Shown here one piece after another: positions 12,101 through 20,917 of a stretch of 64,000 nucleotides of DNA. Position numbers and translations under genes: made by a program. The stretch comes from Erythrocercus mccallii (lineage: Eukaryota > Chordata > Aves > Passeriformes > Dicruridae): assembly GCA_013397435.1 (NCBI GenBank), contig VZRG01002563.1, forward strand, positions 1-64,000, read 5' to 3'. Position 1 is the stretch's first letter. Every line of letters starts with the position of its first letter. The notes under the pieces were generated by a model. That model had not been told where the DNA came from, ran no database searches, and saw nothing but the letters and a program-made list of their open reading frames with translations.

Positions 12101-15100
12101 ATAAATACCTCAGAGAAAAAAAATTTAAAATCCTACTTTACTTTTAAGTAGTTAAATATAAAAATGATCATGTAAGTCTCAAAATTTATAGTTAGTAAAA
12201 AACTCAAAATATAACTCTTTAAAAGGATAAGGGTGAATACGTGATGCTACCATTCTCTCAAAAGACAAAATATGCCATTAAAACAAAGAAATTGTCAATT
12301 GTTTTCCAACCAACCTACTTAAATAAACAAGAAAAAAAAAAACCCACAAGAGTTTGCAAATGTACAATTAGGTGTGATCTACTGTTCATTCCTTTATGCG
12401 ATTTTGCTGGTTGAACTCCTCCCAGAAAATCAGTAATCCATGGCCCAAAGCAAGAACAGCAGAATATGTTAATAATACAGGAATTTAATAAGTAAGCATA
12501 TTTTCTGAGAGATCTAGTACAAGAAGCAACAAGTAAGGTGTTAATCCTAGGTTTAGAAGAATTTGTCTCAGAAGATTATCTCTAATAATAATATGTTATT
12601 ATATAATATAATAATATTTTAAACTACTTTAAAGGTGAGACCAAAACATACACATACAAACAGTGTTATTTAAAGGGCTGGAACTCATGTCCTATGAGCA
12701 GCAGCTAAGAACTTTGGCTTTGTTTAGTTTGGAGAAAAGGAGGCTAAGCAGTGACTTCATTGTTCTTCCTAGCTTCCTGAGAAGAGGAAGGGGATGCTGA
12801 GCTCTTTTTCCTGGTGTCCAGTGACAGGAAGCATGGGAATGGTTTGATGCTGTGCCAAGGAAGGTTTAGACTACACATTAGGAACTATTTCTTTACTGTG
12901 AGGCTGGTCAAACACTAGAACAAGCTTCCTAGAGAGGTAGTTGATGGTCCATGGTTGTTAATGCTTTAAAAAGAGGTATTTAATAGTATGTTTCCACTTT
13001 CACTCAGTCCTGACATGTGAGGCAGTTGGACGAGATGGTCATTGTAGGTCCTTCCAGCTGAAATATGCAATCCTATCCTATGCTATCTTGTCCCGTCTTG
13101 TCCCATCCCATCCTATTAGTATGTGCTTTGTTTGAATCATCCAAATATATTTAAAAGTTTTAAAATCAAGATCTTTGAAGAGAAAAACATCTGTCTCTCT
13201 CTCAAAAATAAAAAGAAAATTTCAGATTGTTTAGCACATTTAAACACAGGAGAGATTACTTTGAAATTTTTATATGATTAGCCTGTAAAATTTCCTCTAA
13301 CCCACTGAATGTTTTCATCATACCTAGTTCATACTTGTACGCTCCAGTGATATCTTCAAACTGCTCACTGCCAACACTCTTGGTGATTAGACGTTGTCCA
13401 CATGGCCACGTGTCACAGAAAAATTTTGTTCTTTTGGCATTGTTTTGGGAAAGCCACCCAACATAGTTTGAATTTACGCGAGAAAACATATGATGACCAT
13501 CATAATCCAAGTCCAGTTCCCCTTCCCTGATGCTTCGAACCCATGTAGGACCACTGCAAGCTGAACCTAAACCGGAGAACAAAAATGTTATAACACACCG
13601 TAACCTGAGTAGTAGGGAAACTCAGCAACATAATGTCAGGAAAATTATTCCAACTAAAGTTACCTCTGCCTGTTTCCAGAGGTGTTGGATCCAGACACTG
13701 CCAGTCACCACAGCACTGATTTATGTCTCTGCGAGCCATCCAAGATTCATTCCAGCAGTGGTATCGCCTGTAGAATGAAGGAATATACAATTACAGATGT
13801 CTCTTGGGTTGCCAAATTTAGCATCTATGACAGAGGAAAACCATGTTAGCAAAAATTTTTTAATGAACTAAAGATTTTGTATGTCTTAACACTGTTAATA
13901 ATGTTCGTGACAGGAGCGCTTTTGTTTGCTTTATATCACTCAGACTGGAAATTCATTCCAGAACTCCACAGACCTGATTGCAAAACATGCTCATTTTAGA
14001 TGATAACATGTCAATACAGTTCTTTTGTTTAAGTTTTACAGGAATTGAAAGGTTTATAAGAAAGGAAGCAATCCATTGCAAGAAACATCAGGAGGACAAC
14101 ATAGGTATCAACCAAGTGACTATGACTGAAGATAAAAGTCCAAATTAGTGATAAATTTTCCCTAGCATTTCATGATCTACTTTATACTTTTACAGCTACC
14201 AAGTTTGATGGCCTTATTTTTTTCCGCTGAGAAAGATAAGCAGGTAGCATGGATTCTAACAAGTGGTTTTGCTTTTTTTCTTTTTTGAAAATCTACATTG
14301 AGTAGACTGCCCCTTTAGTAATTTCATAGTTTTGAAATATTTTATTAGGAAACTGAAAAGCATTACCCTACTAAAGAAAGAGATACACCAAAGAGAGACA
14401 CTGATCTACTAAATTTATACCTATTTTCCTATCATGTAACTTTTTAAAAAGGCAAAAGAGCTTTTTATATTTTTCTTATTTACCATAGTTTGTCTTTGCC
14501 ACACAGGTTTTTACCAGTAGAATCAAAAATCTCATTGATACCAAGGGGATTCTCAATTGAGCAAGGAAAACAGAAGCTTGTGACAACACGGCTTGGAATT
14601 CCCAAACATCTCATCACTGTAAGAAAAAAAATGAATGAATTATTACAAATCATGATTAATCGGCAAATCCTTCACTTATTTTATAAATAATTATCTTATA
14701 TTCTTATTTGCAGTTAAAGAAACACAGTGGATAGGAAGCAATATTTGGGATGCAGTATCTTCAAAATTCTTTTTAGTTCTTTAAAAGCAGTTTGTAAAAA
14801 AGCCTAGCAGAAAGTAATGGTTTTTTACTCTTCCATCTTGAAATAAAAACAACCCCCATAACATTAGATGTTTTAAGTTCAGAAATTATTAACCTGATTC
14901 TGCATTAATAAAACAATTTTTTTTTAATAAATATTGAGGTACATATAGATTCATCTACAAGACTTCAATTTAACTTTCTTCATTCAATGTAGAAGCAGGT
15001 TCAGTAGACAAATGGTATAAAGTTGTAACTCACATCTTTTGTCTGTAGAGTTTAGTGCACTATTATCTAATCTTTTGCATTAAAAGGAGAATATAGCCTA

Positions 15101-18100
15101 ATGCTTTTGTGTTTTGGAGGAGACATTACTAGAGATCTTGCTCTTCATAACAGTGGTTTTTCTCATCCTTCAAACATCACCCAAAGCATAAATTTTGGCT
15201 CCACAATGACAACCTTAAAGGTCTCTTCCAACCCCAACTATTCTATGATTCAATGATGCTGCACTTGCTCTGTGTTTTAATAAAAGTTTCACTATTGATA
15301 ACTTCATAATATATAGGCCACAGAGAAGATGGAACTACTTTTTTTGTCCTTCAGCCTCTATAGCAAAGCAAAGGGTTTATAATAAACCCTATATGAGGAG
15401 CATGAGAAAAATATTCAATTTCTTTTCTAGTAAAACACAAACTAAATTCTTCAAGTAGTTTTTAGAGTCAGAGGTTTTTGATCCTTGTTTTCTCTCTTCT
15501 TTTCTCTATAAACTGGGTAAGGGCAAACAGAAATATCATACCTGTGCACATTACTGAAGCAAGAGATCCACAGTACCCATATCTGACCGGCCTGCATCTG
15601 CCACTGTACCACTGCTGTAGGATAGGGACACTTCCATTCCAGGAAAATGGCTTTGTTCCTTTCAGGTAATCATTGTTTTCTGGAATCTTCATGATACTGT
15701 TAGTGGTGTGGCTGCTTATCTAGAAAGAGGAAAGAAAAACAACCTTTTCAAACAGCCAACCACATATTCACATTCTAAGCATTTCTCAAAATCATCAGGG
15801 ATTAGTTACAAGTTTAATTTTCCTGTGAATCTGAGCACAGGAAGGATTTTCCCTGTTCGCCTGCTGTGTTAGATTACTGTGCAGTTTGTCCTTCTACAAT
15901 ATAAGGAAGTGTGACCTGATCTATTCAGAGATCTCATACCCCCACAGATCTTACCATGTGATTCACCACCATGCTGACATGCACAGGGTCATTGCGCCAA
16001 CAGTGGTCACGATCAGAGCCATGATGGTAACCTGCACCCATATCTAAGATCTTCAAGCAGATATCCAAAATCCCATCTTCAAACTGAGGAAAAAGAGGGT
16101 AACATAGGTATCATGGTATGCTGACACTAACAAAGTACCTTTCTTATCAATAATCCAGTCTTTTTCACTTGTATGAATTGCTCCTCTCCTGCCCTTTTTT
16201 TCCTTTTTTCTTTTTTTTTATTTTTTTTCTTTTTTTCTTTTTTTTTCTTTTTTTTTTTTTTTGTTAAATCAAGCACAGCTCCTAGTGATGTGCATGGTGT
16301 TGCCTATCTGCCTGAAGGAAAACCAAAGGCAAAAATGTCATTTTTACTTATGTTTGACCAATGAAATTATTTTCCTTCAGAACCACAATATTTGTTTCAT
16401 CTGTTCCCAGAACATTCTGCAATTTCTCTCATTTTATTAGATAAAACTTTGTTCCAGTTATTTGGGCTACAGTGAAATTCTCAGACATTTTGGTTTGTGT
16501 ATGCATAGTCTGGACTGATCCTAAAAACTTTTGCACTACAAATACAGCATATGTTTCTGAAGAAATACAGACAACACTTCATTTATCAGTATGTGGATGA
16601 CATCTATTTCTGAACAAGTGTTAAAAAAATACCTGTCCAAAGTGCCATGGCCGAGAGGTTATGTGCTTGTGAACTCCTTCATACAGTATTCCATGTTCAT
16701 TCAGAACATATTCTTCTCTATGGGCCTGATTGTCCAAATATACAGGGTCATCTGGAAAAGATGAAGAGCTTTCATTCAGACAAAATGTAACTTTCTAGTA
16801 CTTCTGTGTTTCTGCATCACTGGATCCCTCTTTCCATTCCTACCAGCTTTTGATTTATACTTTCAGGCATGTTGAAGGTTGTGAGTTCTTTAAGCACTCA
16901 CAGACAATTCATTCCTACTTACAGCTAGATAATATAGATAATATCTTTATTAAGTCTCCCTGCAGTAGAACACATGAATGGAAGAGCTTGCAATTTATCT
17001 TCGCACTAAGCTGTTCTACAAGTCAAACACTCAGCACATAGAGTTGTTATCTGACTTAGATCAAATCAGCACAGACAATGTGAATATTCGTCATGTAATG
17101 ATTTTGGTGAGGTCCTACAGACTCCAGAATTTCTTGCTATCAGAGCCAGATCTACAAAATTTAATTTGTATTTGTACTATATTATTTTATGATGGTAACA
17201 CAATATTCACAGAATTACAAAATGGTTGAGATTGGAAGGGGCCTCTGGACGTGATCTGGTTCAACCTCCAGCCAGTTTCCCAGGCCACATCCAGATGGCT
17301 TTTGAATATCTCCAAGGATGAAGACTCCACAGTCTCTCTGGGAAACCTGTGATAGTGCTCAGTCACTCTCACAGCAAAAATGTGTTTCTTGATGAACAGA
17401 GGAAACTTCCCAATGCTTTCTATCCTGTCAAGACATTGTAAAAGTTGTGGGAAAAAATTATACCTCACCCCTACAACCACTAAGAGAAATAACAAAATTA
17501 AATCTCTCATTGATTCTCAATCTTTCTCTTACTACATCCTTCACGTACCAGCTAAATAATAAATATCTTCAACACCTTTACTCATCACTAACTCTTTTTC
17601 TTAAAACAATCTGATTGTCTAGATTGTCTAGAGTTCTTACCTGCACACCAAGGGTTAAAAAGGACATAAAAATCTCCAAGACACCGCTGATATGTGTGAC
17701 CACAGGATGTGATTTGCATATTGAGAATATAGCGGCCAATGCAGACATTGGAGGGAGGAAACACACTGATACTGATGCATTTTGGCTGATGAACTTTGTA
17801 GGAAGCACTCCAGCAGGTTTGATCCAGACATCTGCCCATTGGGAAGGTGCATTTCGTCTCATTTGATTCACAGGGTCTGAGGCCTTTTCAGGAAAATAAA
17901 AACCACTTCCATCAGACTACTAAACAAAGCACATGTAAAAGACTAGTAATTTGTTTAGGCATCATTTGCAAGGTGAAGCTCCCAAGGGTGGATTTCTTTT
18001 CACTTGTCACTTCTCTAGCAGAGTGAGAAAACTTTACATATTAGAATAACTGCCTGATTTAGGGGAAGGTAGTCTCTTCACACAGAACATGGGTAGTGTA

Positions 18101-20720
18101 TGGGAATATAAAGACCATGAAACAAGTCCTCTGAAGACTATGGTAAATACAATTAACCAGCAAAGAACTAGGAGCGACTACAGAGTGTTTGGGAGTGACT
18201 ACCTGTTTCCACGGTGAAAGCAGCCTGGTCCACGGAGTCATCCCATTCCCGATTTTGGAAACGAGCATAAAAGCTAAAGGCTTGCCCTCTCCTTATTATC
18301 TGTCTGTCAGTTCCGAAGAAATGGGTATTATGTATTTGACAGTTGGAAGGACAGTTCAAGTCGACTTCTCCCAGCTCAATAACTGCAGGACCGAGAAAGG
18401 AGCACAAAGAAAAAGCCCCATATAATTAAGTTCCCAACTTTGACTCTGGTTAAGATTAGAGGAGAGGAGACAATGATGAAAGACAGAGATAACTCTTTCA
18501 AAATTCATTCAAGACTTTGTTCAAAATTCAGCAAGACTGAAATTGAGACATACATCCATAAAAGTTCCTTTACAAGTTCACCACTTTCCTAGTTTGCAGA
18601 CAGAAACTTGTCTAGCTCTTTGGTTTTTAAAGCTGTGCTACAAGTTTCACTTCTTTTATATAGTGCCTGACTGTATTATAAATACATGATACTGAAGGAC
18701 AATATTAGTACCTCTACTTGAAAAGTTGACTTTGCATTGTAATATTCTCTCCACACATTACAATATGCTGTCTACAGACTGTTATAGTTTTGCACATGCT
18801 ATTATTTGTTTGGGTTTGTTTTATAAAAGAAATTAAAAAATTCAATAGAATAAATAAAAACTTGATACCTTGTGTATGTATTTGAAAGCCTAAGTGGCAT
18901 TCTAAATGATTTATGAAAAAAAGAGATAGATATGTGTAAATACCTACCCAAAATTTTAAATAATTTTAAATATGCATGCAAATGTCTGTCTGCACTCCCA
19001 AAATCATAAAAAAAAATTGCAGATACCTTTGAGAAACTTAATGGAAAAGGAAATATTCACAAATGTGACATTTTAAAATGCTGACAATCTATTCCAGGTG
19101 CTGTGATTAGCTTGACAAAAATGTTGGCTGATTCCCCTTAGGCATCCTGACTGCATATCAGTCATTTCATAGGAGTGATTATGACACTGGTGCCAGAAGG
19201 ATGGGTGGCAACATTCATCCTAACTTATTTGCATACAACTTTTTATTTTCCAAAGTTCTTCACTCTAATTGAAGATGATTGGAGCTACAGATTCTCAGCA
19301 GTTTTGGAAATTTGGTTTACTTATGTACAAAGTCTTGTACATTATTATAATTTTAAAGGGTTAAGTTTGGTCCTACTAAACCTACAGAAAAATCTAACAA
19401 TGCAACTTCTCTAACTACAGGAGTACCTCATTGAATACAAAATTAATATTTAAGGGAAAATATTTTTTCCCGTGCAGAACCAAGGGTGTATCCACACAAG
19501 GGGAGACTCATAGCTAAGCCCTTGGGACCAGGACATTTTTAACACTAATCAGTAGAGTTTCCCAGGATCACATCCTGAATAAAATAATTTAAATTAATTG
19601 GGATAGGAAAGGGGAAGGGGGGGGTGGAATAGGTAGTGAAGAGGCAAAAAAAATCAAACACTTTTTTCTGATTTTTTTTCCTTGAATAAAAATAATCTTA
19701 TTTCTCATCTAACTATTTAAATTTTGTAATGCTCTGGTCATTCAGATCTTCAACAGAGATCAGCAACAAATGCTGAGCTGGGTGCTACTCATGATAAAAA
19801 TATGCACATGATCAACATTAACAAAGAATACAGGAGTGCATTACATCATTATTGCTTATGAATACAACATACCTGCTGACAAAAAAAGAGCAACAGAATT
19901 GAACTGAAAATCTCATATCTTAATGACAGTTGTCAACCATAACACAAAGTATTCTGGTCAAACCGAAAGTGCTTATAGCACACACGGCAAATTCCTGCGG
20001 TCAAGAACACTGAAAGAACCTGATCCTTGCCTGGTGTCTGGAGGTGTTTATAAACCAAGACAACTACTCTTCATCCACTCAGTAATCCAGCTGAACTGGA
20101 ACATCAAGGAGCTGAGATATTATGTTTCCCAGGGAAGATCTCTAAAGTCAGCCCACAGTTTGCTTATCAGATTTAAGTATCGCAACTGGATCACAAAGGA
20201 GATGATGATTGCTTTCTTAAGCAAAGCCAGCTCAGAAAAAATACGAAAGGCAATTCAGTTTCTCATTTCTTACCAGTTTTCTGCCTCTGATAGAACCCTG
20301 ACCATCAATACCAGTCACAGGTTTTTCTCTATCAATTCATATTTTTCCTTTATTCAAGACAGAATACTTCAGGTATTCATTGGAAAATAATTGCTTCTAG
20401 CATAAGAATACTGAAACCTAGCACTCTGTAACTTATGCTGGAAATAAAATTTATTCTTTTCCATGCTATTTTCTATTTTCAGAATTGGCTGTTGCTTCAC
20501 TAAATCTTTTCCATAGCTCTCTTTTTCCTTCATAGTAGTTTTTTTTCAAAAGTTGTTTTTCCCCTTTCTCATTTGTCCCACAAAGAACATTCAAACATAC
20601 TAGTAATCCCTACACAAAAATACGTGCAATCTTTTAGGTCTGTATACACAATCATTTAATTATTTCTGTCTTCAGTCCTGGTTTAAGGGATAATAAAGTT
20701 TCAAGACACTTACCTTCCAT
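7430..20720 (-). CDS. Transglutaminase-family protein with a 508-residue repetitive C-terminal tail (13 exons)
   Basis: The exons, in transcript order, are 20714-20720, 18203-18382, 17641-17883, 16633-16751, 15955-16083, 15542-15719, 14484-14616, 13664-13767, 13324-13566, 11589-11915, 10608-10765, 10134-10267 and 7430-9101. Every junction has AG/GT and keeps frame, giving 1,208 codons plus stop. Domains by family alignment are an N-terminal beta-sandwich (about 1-140), papain-like core (about 141-460), two beta-barrels (about 470-700), then a Ser/Pro/Cys/Tyr-rich tail (701-1208). Ordinary members stop near 690 residues. Transglutaminases form epsilon-(gamma-glutamyl)lysine crosslinks using a Cys-His-Asp triad, here Cys276, His333 and Asp356. 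The motif around the Cys is YGYCG instead of YGQCW, the oxyanion Trp aligns with Glu240, and the SAHD calcium segment is lost. There is no signal peptide. Residue strings such as VMCTVMRCLGIP and LDPTP point to the TGM5/TGM7/EPB42 side of the family, but the paralogue is not assigned. Activity is doubtful; family membership is near certain. Confidence 0.95.
7529..7681 (-). repeat. Tyr-[SGA]-[ST]-Leu-X-Arg coding repeats at the tail's C-terminal end
   Basis: Residues about 1126-1176 contain short degenerate units: YGTLTR, YSSLNR, YTLSR, YSTLPR and YATLTR. Tyr and Arg alternate at roughly 7-11 residue spacing. Such Tyr/Ser/Arg-rich modules are common in insoluble structural proteins; the role here is unknown. 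Confidence 0.75.
7983..8126 (-). repeat. 48-bp tandem coding repeats (16-residue units) in the tail
   Basis: The string 'gagcac' followed by an 'agtggg' block recurs at 7,983, 8,031 and 8,079, an exact 48-nt period. It encodes units of the form SHSLCSPAPRPVGPPA, varying to PRPIGPPA and then a diverged SHSLCSPTSTS-like unit. The surrounding tail carries looser [LM]CSP copies, which suggests growth by repeat duplication. Confidence 0.85.
9323..9488. repeat. Perfect 83-bp tandem duplication in the last transglutaminase intron
   Basis: Positions 9,323-9,405 and 9,406-9,488 are identical, beginning 'gtcagttgtgtaattgg' and ending 'cttctgcctcaaag'. The lack of any difference means either a very recent duplication or an assembly artefact. 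It lies about 220 bp upstream of the exon 13 acceptor. Confidence 0.97.
10134..10267 (-). CDS. Transglutaminase exon 12 (beta-barrel 2)
   Basis: 134 nt. The exon encodes LLSQPRLKVPCTAEISFCNP, then NCVMTLEGCGLF and PMTID across the junction, matching the family's 'NPL...NCVFTVEGAGL' strand pair. The acceptor follows 'tttaactag' and the donor is a strong GTAAGT. Confidence 0.95.
10608..10765 (-). CDS. Transglutaminase exon 11 (beta-barrel 1 to 2 linker)
   Basis: 158 nt, encoding KKIPLCISYNQYGPYL, then a strand ending in SRDIVVNRPPVIVK. 'DIVVNRPPVIVK' corresponds to the segment that starts the last barrel in family members. The donor is GTAAGG; the acceptor ends in 'ttttacag'. Confidence 0.94.
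11589..11915 (-). CDS. Transglutaminase exon 10 (end of core, beta-barrel 1)
   Basis: 327 nt, starting GSVKNKEAYYRAY after the YKYEL string of exon 9, the place where the core domain hands over to the first barrel. It contains INMRLKMANCPMYGEDIQLN and ends VNVTLGPREG. Five Cys residues are present. Acceptor and donor (GTAAGA) are canonical. Confidence 0.94.
12672..13118 (+). repeat. CR1 LINE 3' fragment in intron 9
   Basis: Sense-orientation CR1 3' region is recognisable in 'tcctatgagcagcagctaag', 'ttggagaaaaggaggct', 'gaggcagttggacgagatgg' and 'aggtccttccagctgaa'. It ends in a degenerate TCCTATCC/TGTCCCATCC repeat instead of the usual ATTCTATG units. Confidence 0.85.
13324..13566 (-). CDS. 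Transglutaminase exon 9 (catalytic core)
   Basis: 243 nt. Family landmarks are SGPTWVRSIREGELDLDYD, FSRVNSNYVGWL, TKSVGSEQFEDITGAYKYE. These align with the 'GPxxVxAIKEGxVxLxYDxPFVFxxVN' and 'STKxVGSDxxxDITxxYKYPEG' blocks. The conserved PF of the latter is replaced by HHM. Confidence 0.96.
13664..13767 (-). CDS. Transglutaminase exon 8: catalytic His333 and Asp356
   Basis: 104 nt, the usual length for this exon. It encodes RYHCWNESWMARRDINQCC, then GDWQCLDPTPLETGR. His333 and Asp356 align with the catalytic His and Asp, and Trp330, split across the preceding junction, with the second active-site Trp. The acceptor ends 'ttcattctacag'. Confidence 0.97.
14484..14616 (-). CDS. Transglutaminase exon 7: MRCLGIPSRVVTSF and a degenerate calcium loop
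   Basis: 133 nt. MRCLGIPSRVVTSF is highly conserved, but the following SAHDTDxNL segment reads FPCSIENPLGI. Ungapped alignment turns the calcium-ligand positions Asp, Asp and Asn into Ser305, Glu307 and Pro309. Confidence 0.96.
15208..15257 (+). repeat. CR1 extreme 3' end, short copy in intron 6
   Basis: 'aaaggtctcttccaacccc' followed by 'aactattctatgattcaatg' is the typical CR1 3' terminus. Only about 50 bp is recognisable. Confidence 0.8.
15542..15719 (-). CDS. Transglutaminase exon 6: nucleophile Cys276 in YGYCG
   Basis: 178 nt, the standard length for the active-site exon. It encodes FSWNGSVPILQQWYSGRCRP, then VRYGYCGSLASVMCT; the Cys codon is at 15,570-15,572. The neighbours of the Cys differ from the usual GQCW. 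The position 36 residues upstream, normally Trp, is Glu240 in KIPENNDYLKG. The donor is GTATGA. Confidence 0.97.
15955..16083 (-). CDS. Transglutaminase exon 5 (FEDGILDICLKILD)
   Basis: 129 nt, the standard family length. It encodes FEDGILDICLKILDMGAGY, then a His/Asp/Cys-rich stretch and NDPVHVSMVVNHM, matching the family's 'QFEDGILDxCLxxLD...DPVxVxRVxSAMV' block. Confidence 0.96.
16195..16262. repeat. T-rich low-complexity tract in intron 4
   Basis: About 68 bp of T runs broken by single C or A. On the coding strand it is an A-rich purine tract about 110 bp upstream of the exon 5 acceptor. Confidence 0.95.
16633..16751 (-). CDS. Transglutaminase exon 4 (DPVYLDNQAHREEYVLNEHG)
   Basis: 119 nt, the standard family length. 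It encodes DPVYLDNQAHREEYVLNEHG, then ITSRPWHFGQ. This is one of the most conserved family blocks. The acceptor is 'cttcatcttttccag'. Confidence 0.97.
17206..17452 (-). repeat. CR1 LINE 3' fragment, antisense, in intron 3
   Basis: The plus strand begins 'cacagaattacaaaatggtt' and 'gattggaaggggcctctgga', which is the reverse complement of a CR1 3' end. Matching body text continues to about 17,452. Confidence 0.88.
17641..17883 (-). CDS. Transglutaminase exon 3 (N-terminal beta-sandwich, Cys-rich)
   Basis: 243 nt. It ends in QRCLGDFYVLFNPWCA, which matches the family's 'FxLLFNPWCPxD'. Nine Cys codons occur in 81 residues, for example MGRCLDQTCWSASYK and VCIGRYILNMQITSC. Donor GTAAGA. Confidence 0.96.
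18203..18382 (-). CDS. Transglutaminase exon 2 (RRGQAFSFYARF)
   Basis: 180 nt. It encodes LGEVDLNCPSNCQIHNTHFF, then RQIIRRGQAFSFYARFQNRE and VDQAAFTVETG, matching 'xxVRRGQPFxLxLxF...SVDSLxFxVxTG' of the family N-terminus. The acceptor is 'tttctcggtcctgcag'. Confidence 0.96.
20714..20720 (-). CDS. Transglutaminase exon 1: start codon and 7 coding bases
   Basis: ATGGAAG followed by a consensus GTAAGT donor. Spliced to exon 2 it gives MEVIELGEVDLNC. A tiny coding part in exon 1 is usual in this family. The context AAAAATGG has A at -3 and G at +4. The frame is open farther upstream (in-frame ATG at 20,874-20,876), so a start with about 52 extra residues cannot be excluded. The TATA-like box would place transcription start at or after that ATG. 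Confidence 0.8.
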
Positions 20721-20727
20721 TTTTCTT

Positions 20728-20733
20728 CTACAT
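20728..20733 (-). promoter_or_regulatory. Start-stop upstream ORF (ATG TAG) in the transglutaminase 5' leader
   Basis: The leader contains ATGTAG eight bases before the main ATG and in a different frame. Minimal start-stop elements are known to stall ribosomes and lower downstream translation. The sequence is direct; regulation is inferred. Confidence 0.5.
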
Positions 20734-20897
20734 GTACTGGTATCTGAAGGACAGTAATGGAGGAGATACCAGCTGCTCAGCAACACGCACTGCAAGGTCT
20801 GGCTGATCTCCTCTGCGAACCAACCTAATTTCCTCTCTGTAACACTTATATTCAGAACTAAGAGGCCGTCACACATGTTGCATCAACAAAATACCAG

Positions 20898-20917
20898 TTT
20901 TAAAAGTGGCCCCACCC
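20898..20917 (-). promoter_or_regulatory. Candidate TATA-like box and GC/CACCC box
   Basis: On the coding strand GGGTGGGGCC (20,908-20,917) is followed by TTTTAAAA (20,898-20,905), about 180 bp upstream of the chosen start codon. A TATA-like element here would place transcription start near 20,870. No other exon was found upstream, but a farther noncoding exon is possible. Confidence 0.4.

Noticed and set aside
13080..13118. Short TCCTATCC / TGTCCC direct repeats suggesting a CRISPR-like or satellite array
   Set aside because: They are the degenerate microsatellite end of a CR1 copy.
19600..19625. G-run that might form a G-quadruplex
   Set aside because: Only three clear G-tracts of suitable length with acceptable loops; too weak to claim.
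19923..20390. 155-codon plus-strand ORF in transglutaminase intron 1
   Set aside because: No domain or conserved pattern was seen; it is antisense to the gene and probably fortuitous.
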